From a virus, in the IMG/VR virus record IMGVR_UViG_3300004804_000028, positions 1 through 25,405 of that record: a stretch of 25,405 nt of DNA. The stretch is one strand, 5' to 3'. Position numbers and translations under genes: made by a program. A model generated the notes under the pieces. The model did not search any database and was not told the origin of the DNA. It saw nothing but the letters and a program-made list of their open reading frames with translations. Below, in pieces: positions 15,451-20,318 of the stretch (the first letter of the stretch is position 1; every line of letters begins with the position of its first letter).

Positions 15451-15845
15451 TGGTGTAGGTGAGGGGAGTCGAACCCCTGTGTATCGTACCATACTCATTA
15501 TTTTCTACAAGTTTAGTATTACTAATAAGATACATACCCGTAATACTGATATGTAAATTGTTTAGTAGTGACTCCGTCGTACTACTACTATCATACGATC
15601 GTCCTCGCTAATGACGTTATATATGTATAGCGAGAATCTACACTATAACGATCGAGCTTAAGCAGCTGCGAATGAACCAACTTCTAAACCTGAGTTGAAA
15701 GCATCTGATACTTTCTGGCTGAGCTTTGCGAAGTAGTTTTTAACTTTGTTAGTCTTTGCGTTTGTTTGTTTGATAGTTTTAAAAGGGCTAACAACCTTAC
15801 TTGCTTATAATGCATCAGATACAATATCGAATCCGGTACACCCAC
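15451..15845 (-). ncRNA. ssrA: tmRNA (one-piece), 395 bases
   Basis: Transfer-messenger RNA that frees stalled ribosomes and tags the incomplete protein. The ends pair as a tRNA-like acceptor: 5' GTGGGTG (15845-15839) with CACCTAC (15461-15455), then A and encoded CCA. The T arm is AGGGG-TTCGACT-CCCCT. The 5' part has CCGGATTCGAT, matching the conserved CTGGATTCGA. The 3' part has TAAACTTGTAGA, matching the conserved TAAxCxTGTAGA. The tag frame ends GSFAAA-stop (TAA at 15660-15658). With resume codon GCA at 15759-15757 the tag has 33 residues, starting AKTNKVKNYFAKLSQ. A GGAAC-type promoter lies 37 bases upstream. No smpB gene is in the window. Confidence 0.93.
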
Positions 15846-15881
15846 AAATTGTGAAAGAACAAAAGTATTTAATAAAACGAT

Positions 15882-15897
15882 ATTATATATCTGTTCC
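15882..15897 (-). promoter_or_regulatory. GGAAC-N5-TATAAT promoter for tmRNA
   Basis: Minus strand GGAAC (15897-15893), AGATA, TATAAT (15887-15882). The predicted start near 15876 leaves a leader of about 31 bases before the mature tmRNA 5' end, as expected for a precursor cut by RNase P. Exact match. It directly abuts the plus-strand late promoter at 15898. Confidence 0.75.
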
Positions 15898-15905
15898 AAT
15901 AAATA
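15898..15905 (+). promoter_or_regulatory. T4-type late promoter AATAAATA, N7 before 15913
   Basis: AATAAATA, seven bases, then the ATG at 15913. No Shine-Dalgarno sequence is present between them. It is back to back with the tmRNA promoter. Confidence 0.6.
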
Positions 15906-15912
15906 ACTAGAT

Positions 15913-16326
15913 ATGGATACAAGTGATAAGTTATTATTTGAAGCTTACCAGCAAGTAGTTGAGAAAAGAGTACAACCAGACCCTGATACAGAAGAATCTC
16001 TCAAACAATTTTTAGCTAAACGTTTATCCGGCGCTATAAAGATAGCTGATAGTTCGCAACATAAAGGAGGTTTTGCCACTTTAACAGCAATCCATTACAA
16101 AGCAAAACTTAAACCATATAGGGATGCTGAAAAAATGGAAAAAAATCCTAATATGGATTGTGATAAATGTAATGCACATTATAAAAAGATGGCTAAGCAA
16201 TTACATGCTAAATTAGCTGACTTAGATAAATTATCTCAAAGAGAATTTCAATCCCTTATGGGTGAGTTAGAAGTGTATGGGGAAGTTTATATAAGAGCTA
16301 CAAAACCTGAAAGTTTAAAGATATAA
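15913..16326 (+). CDS. Hypothetical protein, 137 aa, late-type
   Basis: Unrecognised. The N-terminus DKLLFEAYQQVVEKRV is an acidic/hydrophobic helix of a type often seen at the start of proteins in T4-like marine phages, possibly a packaging or assembly tag; that is a memory-based suggestion. The middle has a Cys-x2-Cys pair in NMDCDKCNAHYKK (C118-like region), which could bind a metal with nearby His. The C-terminus is helical and charged. No signal peptide. It is driven by the late-type element at 15898-15905 and is followed after 17 bases by an exported protein gene with its own late element. Confidence 0.75.
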   Translation: MDTSDKLLFEAYQQVVEKRVQPDPDTEESLKQFLAKRLSGAIKIADSSQHKGGFATLTAIHYKAKLKPYRDAEKMEKNPNMDCDKCNAHYKKMAKQLHAKLADLDKLSQREFQSLMGELEVYGEVYIRATKPESLKI

Positions 16327-16328
16327 TA

Positions 16329-16336
16329 CCTAAATA
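16329..16336 (+). promoter_or_regulatory. Late-type promoter CCTAAATA, N7 before 16344
   Basis: CCTAAATA, seven bases, ATG at 16344. CTAAATA is a tolerated variant of the T4 late hexamer core. It lies in the 17-base gap between two plus-strand genes. Confidence 0.5.
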
Positions 16337-16343
16337 ATATTGT

Positions 16344-16550
16344 ATGAAAAAACTAACACTATTATTATTGTTAGGTATTGGAGCCCTCTCCGTAGCAAAT
16401 GTTAGTGTTGCGCAAGCAGCACAACCAGCTCCAAAACCAGCAGTAGTTACAGGCAATGCAGCTGCACCCGCAGATGCTCAGCATAAACATAAAAAGCACA
16501 AAAAAAAAGACAAAGATGCAAATGCTGCAGAAGCCCCGCCAGGTAAGTAA
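16344..16550 (+). CDS. Small exported His/Lys-rich protein, 68 aa
   Basis: A signal peptide MKKLTLLLLLGIGALSVANVSVAQA with an Ala-x-Ala cleavage site leaves a mature chain of about 43 residues. It is disordered, with an Ala/Pro first half (QPAPKPAVV, AAAPAD) and a centre of alternating His and Lys (HKHKKHKKKDKD). It has no Cys, so it is not a lipoprotein. The composition resembles small periplasmic acid-shock or metal-binding peptides, but no family is recognised. It is a late-type gene followed by a strong terminator. Confidence 0.75.
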   Translation: MKKLTLLLLLGIGALSVANVSVAQAAQPAPKPAVVTGNAAAPADAQHKHKKHKKKDKDANAAEAPPGK

Positions 16551-16560
16551 TAGTTAATAA

Positions 16561-16592
16561 AAAAAAGCCTCATCTAACGGTGAGGCTTTTTT
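16561..16592 (+). terminator. Intrinsic terminator, usable in both directions
   Basis: AAAAAAGCCTCA, loop TCTAACGG, TGAGGCTTTTTT: a GC-rich six-base stem extended by A-T pairs, with T6 on the plus strand and T6 on the minus strand. It ends the 15913-16550 unit four bases before the next late promoter. Confidence 0.92.
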
Positions 16593-16595
16593 ATA

Positions 16596-16603
16596 TATAA
16601 ATA
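16596..16603 (+). promoter_or_regulatory. T4-type late promoter TATAAATA, N5 before 16609
   Basis: Exact T4 late consensus TATAAATA, five bases ATAAA, ATG at 16609. If the element is at -13 to -6 as in T4, transcription starts on the A of the ATG. Confidence 0.75.
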
Positions 16604-16608
16604 ATAAA

Positions 16609-17211
16609 ATGAAAATTTACGTATTTGGAGATTCACATGCTGGCTCATTTGGTGTACACCCTGACATTATGGCTACCCCAACAGGTCCATCATCAATGTA
16701 TTTTATTGGTAAGGAAGATGATGTGTTATTTGCAGATACAATTAAAGTTTTAGTTAAAGATAAAAGACTGGCGTATGAAGGTACTTGGATATTATCGTTT
16801 GGTGAAATTGATACAAGATGTAAAATTTACAATCAAGTTCATGAAAAGGGAAGAAATGAAGATGAAATAATAAGTAAACTTGTAGATGATTACATTAAAA
16901 AAGTAAAACCATTTTATGCAAATATTTCTATTAGTAGTATTGTTCCTCCTGTTAATTATTCTACAATTGGTTATTTAGACCCAACTTGGCCTTTTATAGG
17001 CCCTATTGAAGATAGAGCAAGATATGTTAAAAAAATAAATGCATACTTAAAGACTAAATGTGCAGAAAATAATATACCTTATGTTGATTTATACAAATAC
17101 TATGCAGATGAAAATGGTTATATGGATGAAAAATACTCTACAGATAGAGTTCATATAACTGATTCAAAATTTATATTACAAGCTATACAAGATGCGGGGT
17201 TATTAACATAA
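16609..17211 (+). CDS. SGNH/GDSL-like hydrolase, 200 aa
   Basis: Probable esterase or deacetylase of the SGNH fold. Block I is YVFGDSHAGSFG, with nucleophile S9. A second block is WILSFGEIDTR (60-70), in place of the usual GxND segment. The C-terminal block STDRVHIT (177-184) gives D179 and H182 to complete the triad. No signal peptide is present. It could remove or add acyl groups on glycans, which would fit the sugar cluster, but the substrate is unknown. The late-type promoter suggests production with the virion proteins. A terminator follows its stop directly. Confidence 0.72.
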   Translation: MKIYVFGDSHAGSFGVHPDIMATPTGPSSMYFIGKEDDVLFADTIKVLVKDKRLAYEGTWILSFGEIDTRCKIYNQVHEKGRNEDEIISKLVDDYIKKVKPFYANISISSIVPPVNYSTIGYLDPTWPFIGPIEDRARYVKKINAYLKTKCAENNIPYVDLYKYYADENGYMDEKYSTDRVHITDSKFILQAIQDAGLLT

Positions 17212-17248
17212 AAAAACTCTACCCCTTTCGGAGTAGAGTTTGTATTTA
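17211..17248. terminator. Bidirectional terminator between convergent genes
   Basis: AAACTCTAC / GTAGAGTTT form a nine-base stem extended inward by two G-C pairs after one mismatch, with loop TTTC. On the minus strand T7 follows the stem (strong, for the 17253-17432 gene). On the plus strand TTTGTATTT follows (weaker, for the SGNH gene). Confidence 0.82.
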
Positions 17249-17252
17249 CTGA

Positions 17253-17432
17253 TTAATAAAGGTAGTGGTAAGGTTCTGTGATTGCTGTTTTAAAAGCATT
17301 CTTAACCTTCTCCCATTTACCTTTTTTGTCGTAACCTCTCTGTATCTCGGCCGTTTTGGCCCTGTAGTCTATCGATGCGATTTGCACAAGGCCAAGAATT
17401 GCCAGATACGATGCTGTTATTACTGCATTCAT
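17253..17432 (-). CDS. Small membrane-anchored protein, 59 aa
   Basis: The frame runs from ATG at 17432 to TAA at 17253. The product begins MNAVITASYLAILGLVQIAS, a likely single membrane helix or uncleaved signal anchor, and continues with a basic domain containing IDYRAKTAEIQRGYDKK, GKWEKVKNAF and EPYHYLY. I do not recognise it. Support comes from a GGAAC-N5-TATAAT promoter about 87 bases upstream on the same strand and a terminator immediately after its stop. The leader is about 80 bases, unusually long for this window. The plus-strand frame over the same bases has a poor composition and no promoter. Confidence 0.62.
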   Translation of the reverse strand: MNAVITASYLAILGLVQIASIDYRAKTAEIQRGYDKKGKWEKVKNAFKTAITEPYHYLY

Positions 17433-17518
17433 TTTTCGTATTGTTATTCATGGTTTTGTTTAGGCTTCCACCTGTTAAGGCTTTAGCGGTTCATTAATAC
17501 TTATAATAGGGTATAACA

Positions 17519-17534
17519 ATTATAAGGTAGTTCC
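17519..17534 (-). promoter_or_regulatory. GGAAC-N5-TATAAT promoter for 17253-17432
   Basis: Minus strand GGAAC (17534-17530), TACCT, TATAAT (17524-17519), predicted start near 17513. Exact match. The GGAAC part lies inside a long imperfect inverted repeat (17528-17570). Confidence 0.7.
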
Positions 17535-17570
17535 CTATAGGAGTATCCTATCATCCTTATAGGGTAACTA
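17528..17570. repeat. Imperfect inverted repeat overlapping a GGAAC promoter
   Basis: Arms TAGTTCCCTATAGGA (17528-17542) and TCCTTATAGGGTAACTA (17554-17570) pair over 15 bases with two single-base bulges, loop 11 bases. It lies between the glycine-zipper gene and the promoter of the small membrane protein. No T tract follows on either strand, so an operator or RNA-stability role is as likely as termination. Confidence 0.7.
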
Positions 17571-17575
17571 AATTA

Positions 17576-18088
17576 TTAACGGTGATGCCAGTAGTGACGA
17601 AACCTATCTTCTGAGTAAGGGCGTCCCCAATAGTGACCGTACCACAATTGAAATTGGTTATAATTATGGTATGTTGTTACCCATTGTGTACCGTTCCACT
17701 CTTGTACAAATACATATGTAGGGTGTCCAAATTGATCTAGTGGCCCCCAAATATAATTTACTGATTGGTATGATATTGGTGGAGGTGGGGTTGTAATAAC
17801 TGGTGGGGGAGGAATAGGAGCTGAAGCGGGAGGAGCTTTTGGTGTATTGTGACTACCATCAATAGCATTACCAATAAGTGCACCTGTAATACCACCAACT
17901 ATAACACCAGCTACTGTATTGTGATGAAGCTGATTACCTACTACACCTCCAACAATAGCACCTGCCACTGCACCACCAACAGCGTTGTCGTGGTCTTGTG
18001 GTTCTTGATTAGTCATGTATTGTTGCTGTGCTTTAACTGGTAAAGCCAGCGCAATTGCAATTAATATAATGATTAATTTAGTTTTCAT
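17576..18088 (-). CDS. Exported glycine-zipper protein, 170 aa
   Basis: A signal peptide MKTKLIIILIAIALALPVKA precedes a glycine-zipper segment (about 37-76): AVGGAVAGAIVGGVVGNQL and AGVIVGGITGALIGNAI, the GxxxG pattern of 17-kDa antigen and SlyB-like envelope proteins. A Pro-rich linker (about 84-107) leads to an aromatic C-terminal domain rich in Tyr, Trp and His (WYGHYWGRPY, FRHYWHHR). No lipobox Cys is present, so it is probably not a lipoprotein. It should insert in or associate with the host envelope. A late-like GATAAATA on the minus strand (18114-18107) lies 18 bases before the ATG. The ATG stands 14 bases from a divergent gene. Confidence 0.78.
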   Translation of the reverse strand: MKTKLIIILIAIALALPVKAQQQYMTNQEPQDHDNAVGGAVAGAIVGGVVGNQLHHNTVAGVIVGGITGALIGNAIDGSHNTPKAPPASAPIPPPPVITTPPPPISYQSVNYIWGPLDQFGHPTYVFVQEWNGTQWVTTYHNYNQFQLWYGHYWGRPYSEDRFRHYWHHR

Positions 18089-18102
18089 AATAAAATAATG
18101 TA

Positions 18103-18333
18103 ATGATATTTATCCGAAGAGCAAGTAAAAAAGGTAAAGATTATACTGTAATAATGTTAAAAGGAGAGGAACCAAAATGGATACCTACAACCGATTATGA
18201 ACATAATAGAATTTTAGAAATTTATAAACAAGATAAAGCTTATGATGGTATTGAAAATGACTTCTCAGATATAGATTGGTTAAGGTTAACTAGCATACCA
18301 ACATATGGAAGAAATGATATTGATAAAAAGTAA
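18103..18333 (+). CDS. Hypothetical protein, 76 aa
   Basis: Unrecognised soluble protein with a basic start (IFIRRASKKGKDYTVIML) and an acidic middle (YDGIENDFSDIDW). It is divergent from the glycine-zipper gene. The ATG is preceded by ATAAAATA and five bases; this keeps the AAATA core and the N5 spacing of late promoters but differs at three positions, so I do not call it a promoter. A bidirectional terminator lies just after its stop. Confidence 0.7.
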   Translation: MIFIRRASKKGKDYTVIMLKGEEPKWIPTTDYEHNRILEIYKQDKAYDGIENDFSDIDWLRLTSIPTYGRNDIDKK

Positions 18334-18365
18334 AAGCCTGGGCTACAATTAAGCAGCCCAGGCTT
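18334..18365. terminator. Bidirectional terminator between convergent genes
   Basis: An 11-base perfect stem AAGCCTGGGCT / AGCCCAGGCTT with a ten-base loop, placed between the plus gene ending at 18333 and the minus gene ending at 18370. On the minus strand TTACTTTTT follows; on the plus strand the T tract is short. Confidence 0.85.
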
Positions 18366-18369
18366 CGCA

Positions 18370-18594
18370 TTAATTAGCACGAATGTCAGAATTGCGTAGA
18401 GCTGATGCAAAATCTCTGCTATCAACTCTTACCCAGTTTTGCTCGTGCTGATTCACTACATCGAGTACCTTCGTTTGATGTCCAACAATTGTAAAATTGC
18501 CTGAACGATCACGCTCTAAAGTAACCGTATAGGTCTTAGGGCGTACATTGCTGTTATTGAGGTACTCATTCCATTGGTCTTTGTTATTCTTCAT
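18370..18594 (-). CDS. Hypothetical protein, 74 aa
   Basis: Unrecognised. A polar N-terminus (KNNKDQWNEYLNN) leads into a likely beta-rich core, KTYTVTLERDRSGNFTIVG, followed by HEQNWVRVDSRDFASALRN. No export signal. It is transcribed from a GGAAC-N5-TACAAT promoter whose predicted start gives a leader of about 15 bases, longer than in most genes of this class. The leader contains TAGGG but no proper Shine-Dalgarno sequence at the right distance. It is ended by the bidirectional terminator at 18334-18365. Confidence 0.72.
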   Translation of the reverse strand: MKNNKDQWNEYLNNSNVRPKTYTVTLERDRSGNFTIVGHQTKVLDVVNQHEQNWVRVDSRDFASALRNSDIRAN

Positions 18595-18615
18595 AATAAA
18601 TTTAATTACCCTATC

Positions 18616-18631
18616 ATTGTATAATTGTTCC
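18616..18631 (-). promoter_or_regulatory. GGAAC-N5-TACAAT promoter for 18370-18594
   Basis: Minus strand GGAAC (18631-18627), AATTA, TACAAT (18621-18616). One base from the consensus -10. It faces away from the late promoter at 18654. Confidence 0.6.
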
Positions 18632-18653
18632 TCTTAAGATCCACCAAAGTTTT

Positions 18654-18661
18654 AATAAATA
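18654..18661 (+). promoter_or_regulatory. T4-type late promoter AATAAATA, N5 before 18667
   Basis: AATAAATA, five bases ATGTT, ATG at 18667. It fixes the start of the virion-like gene at 18667 rather than the in-frame ATG at 18625. Confidence 0.65.
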
Positions 18662-18666
18662 ATGTT

Positions 18667-19023
18667 ATGTCTATAGAATTTACTAATTTAAATCAATGCT
18701 TTTCAGTAACACAAGCTTTTGGTAGTACAGGTGCTACGCAATTAAGTTCTTTTCCTTGCACTGAAGTTTTTATTGACAATATATCTGGACAAGACGCAAA
18801 GTTATTTTCTCAAGACGGCTATAATACTATACTTTATAGCCCAACTCTTTCTTCATCAACTTTATCAGCAGCTGGTTTATATTATTATTTAAAATCTGGT
18901 GAAAGCACTACTATAAGAGGTATTACTAATAGTGCACAAATTAGTGCTGCTTTAACTAGTAGTTCAGGTAATTTAACTTACAGAACTCAATTTTTCTCTT
19001 TCAATCCTTTAAACACTTATTAA
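18667..19023 (+). CDS. Probable small virion protein, 118 aa
   Basis: A Ser/Thr/Gly-rich, beta-strand protein of the sort found as small structural proteins in T4-like phages (SIEFTNLNQCFSVTQAFGSTGATQL, then STLSAAGLYYYLKSGESTTIRG). The amide- and hydroxyl-rich composition matches the fibre proteins at 22145-25405. The start is set by the late promoter element. It overlaps the next gene by one base (TAATG). No enzymatic motif. Function as a head, neck or fibre component cannot be told apart. Confidence 0.68.
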   Translation: MSIEFTNLNQCFSVTQAFGSTGATQLSSFPCTEVFIDNISGQDAKLFSQDGYNTILYSPTLSSSTLSAAGLYYYLKSGESTTIRGITNSAQISAALTSSSGNLTYRTQFFSFNPLNTY

Positions 19024-19226
19024 TGGAAAGATTTTTAATATTTTTTGAAAACTTTATTGATAAAAAACATCCTGAACGTAAAGGTTTAGCTAAACGTTCC
19101 GGTGTTAATACCAAAGCAAGTGTAACTAAATTACGTAGCATAGCTAAACACTCATCCGGTGAAAAAGCTCGTATGGCTCATTGGATGGCCAATATGAAAG
19201 CTGGCAAAAAGAAACATAAAAAGTAA
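19023..19226 (+). CDS. Small basic protein, 67 aa
   Basis: A strongly basic protein with the run KGLAKRSGVNTKASVTKLR followed by SIAKHSSGEKARMAHWMANM and a Lys tail (KAGKKKHKK). The centre looks like a compact helical DNA- or RNA-binding domain. Similar short basic proteins occur in many large phages, but I cannot name the function. It is translationally linked to the upstream virion-like gene (stop and start share an A) and converges on the gene ending at 19227, with no spacer and no terminator hairpin. Confidence 0.72.
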   Translation: MERFLIFFENFIDKKHPERKGLAKRSGVNTKASVTKLRSIAKHSSGEKARMAHWMANMKAGKKKHKK

Positions 19227-19433
19227 TTAACCAAAACAAAGTTCGTAGACTTTTTGTCCAACATAGATAACTTCTAATTCAAACTCTTTTTGATTAGTAC
19301 ATTCAGCTTTTATCCTATAAATGCATTGATCTCTTTTTGTATCATTATCAAACACGTTAATAAATCCTTCACGGTCAAAAACGTAATTATAGCCGCTAAC
19401 TTTTGTATGATAAATAATATTTTCAGCTTTCAT
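19227..19433 (-). CDS. Hypothetical protein, 68 aa
   Basis: Unrecognised. The sequence is beta-strand-rich (IIYHTKVSGYNYVFDREGFINVFDND, FELEVIYVGQKVYELCFG) with no export signal. It is the last gene of a minus-strand unit that begins at 19834. Its ATG overlaps the stop end of the 64-residue gene upstream by 11 bases. It ends exactly where the plus-strand basic protein ends, so two transcripts collide here without a visible terminator. Confidence 0.68.
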   Translation of the reverse strand: MKAENIIYHTKVSGYNYVFDREGFINVFDNDTKRDQCIYRIKAECTNQKEFELEVIYVGQKVYELCFG

Positions 19434-19617
19434 GAGGCGCAGTCAAAGGGTCTGAATCAAAATCTTTATAAGATTGATGAACAAGTTTATTATTAAGATC
19501 TCTTGCCAATTTAATTACTTCTTTATAGTAACTGGAAGGTACGTACTCTACACCTTCGATATCTTTTAATTTTAAATCTAACATCCTATCTATTATTTCG
19601 TAATTATACGCTGACAT
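19423..19617 (-). CDS. Hypothetical helical protein, 64 aa
   Basis: Unrecognised, probably all-helical (YEIIDRMLDLKLKDIEG, YYKEVIKLARDLNNKLV). I place the start at the ATG at 19617, overlapping the upstream gene by 14 bases. An in-frame ATG at 19653 would add 12 residues and overlap by 50; neither has a Shine-Dalgarno sequence. It is in the middle of a three-gene unit transcribed from the promoter at 19844-19859. Confidence 0.6.
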   Translation of the reverse strand: MSAYNYEIIDRMLDLKLKDIEGVEYVPSSYYKEVIKLARDLNNKLVHQSYKDFDSDPLTAPHES

Positions 19618-19834
19618 TTTTTGAAAAGTTTTTAACTGCTGATCTTGCACCATTTGCTACATAATACTGCTTAGTATTTTCAAAAGACTCTTTAGTAAAT
19701 ATTTCTATTTGACCAGCTGTTTTATGACCGTAACACATTCTACCGAATCTATTACGTTCAGTTTCACGTACTGTAGGTACGTAGCCAGGTTCAGGAAGTA
19801 ATCCCATTTTAATTAAGTTACTAATATCTTTCAT
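19604..19834 (-). CDS. Hypothetical protein, 76 aa
   Basis: Unrecognised. It has a conserved-looking core PEPGYVPTVRETERNRFGRMCYGHK and a basic C-terminus (GARSAVKNFSKN). No membrane segment or metal site is certain. It is first in the three-gene unit and is preceded by a GGAAC-N5-TATAAT promoter with nine bases between TATAAT and ATG, so its leader is only about two or three bases. Confidence 0.72.
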   Translation of the reverse strand: MKDISNLIKMGLLPEPGYVPTVRETERNRFGRMCYGHKTAGQIEIFTKESFENTKQYYVANGARSAVKNFSKNVSV

Positions 19835-19843
19835 TTTACTTTA

Positions 19844-19859
19844 ATTATATCTTTGTTCC
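19844..19859 (-). promoter_or_regulatory. GGAAC-N5-TATAAT promoter for 19834 to 19227
   Basis: Minus strand GGAAC (19859-19855), AAAGA, TATAAT (19849-19844). It contains the stop codon of the upstream metallopeptidase gene: the last codons, for G-T-K-I-stop, are the promoter itself. Exact match. Confidence 0.72.
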
Positions 19860-20318
19860 TCTATACTTACCTAATCTTTTAAAGCTCTTCTTTAAGGTAA
19901 CTAACCTATTATAAATATTAACAACCTTAAGGAGCGTTAATCTCTCATATGCTCTTGCATCAATCTCTATAGGAGATCGCATATAAGACTTTATAGATGT
20001 CTCATCATAGTTAGCTTTAGTTATAGGAATTTTAAATACTTTGTCCTGTATAAAATGTCTAAACTCGTGTAGCAAAGTTACATAAAATATTTTTTGATCA
20101 AACACTAGTTCAGATATATTAATCCGTACATTTCTACCTGCCTGAAATGCATAATAGCTATCAATATTTGCTGTAAGTTTTAATCTTATAATATAATCTC
20201 TTTTCTTTTTTACATTATAAATACTATCAAACATTAAAGAATAAACGCACGATAATACTTGCCAATCAATTTGGTTAAATCTTTTTTTAAGTTTATTATC
20301 TGGTTTAAAAACTATCAT
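19845..20318 (-). CDS. Zinc-metallopeptidase-like protein, 157 aa
   Basis: Contains LLHEFRHFIQ (82-91), an HExxH motif (H84, E85, H88) that would bind zinc, and about 30 residues later SPIEIDARAYE (115-125), where E118 or E124 could be the third ligand, as in gluzincins. The N-terminal 80 residues form a likely alpha/beta support domain (DYIIRLKLTANID, NVRINISELVF). Phages carry similar small HExxH proteins of unknown target. No signal peptide, so it is intracellular. Its ATG overlaps the stop of the RadA-like gene by four bases, suggesting coupled translation. Confidence 0.72.
   Translation of the reverse strand: MIVFKPDNKLKKRFNQIDWQVLSCVYSLMFDSIYNVKKKRDYIIRLKLTANIDSYYAFQAGRNVRINISELVFDQKIFYVTLLHEFRHFIQDKVFKIPITKANYDETSIKSYMRSPIEIDARAYERLTLLKVVNIYNRLVTLKKSFKRLGKYRGTKI

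Noticed and set aside
15684-15899. A 71-codon minus-strand open frame near 15684-15899
   Set aside because: It lies over the tmRNA and its promoter and is out of frame with the tag; its composition is not protein-like.
17265-17486. A 73-codon plus-strand frame rich in Cys
   Set aside because: No promoter or start context, and the opposite strand has a better frame with promoter and terminator.
18625-18666. Upstream in-frame ATG of the virion-like gene at 18667
   Set aside because: The added codons overlap a late promoter element whose spacing fits the start at 18667.
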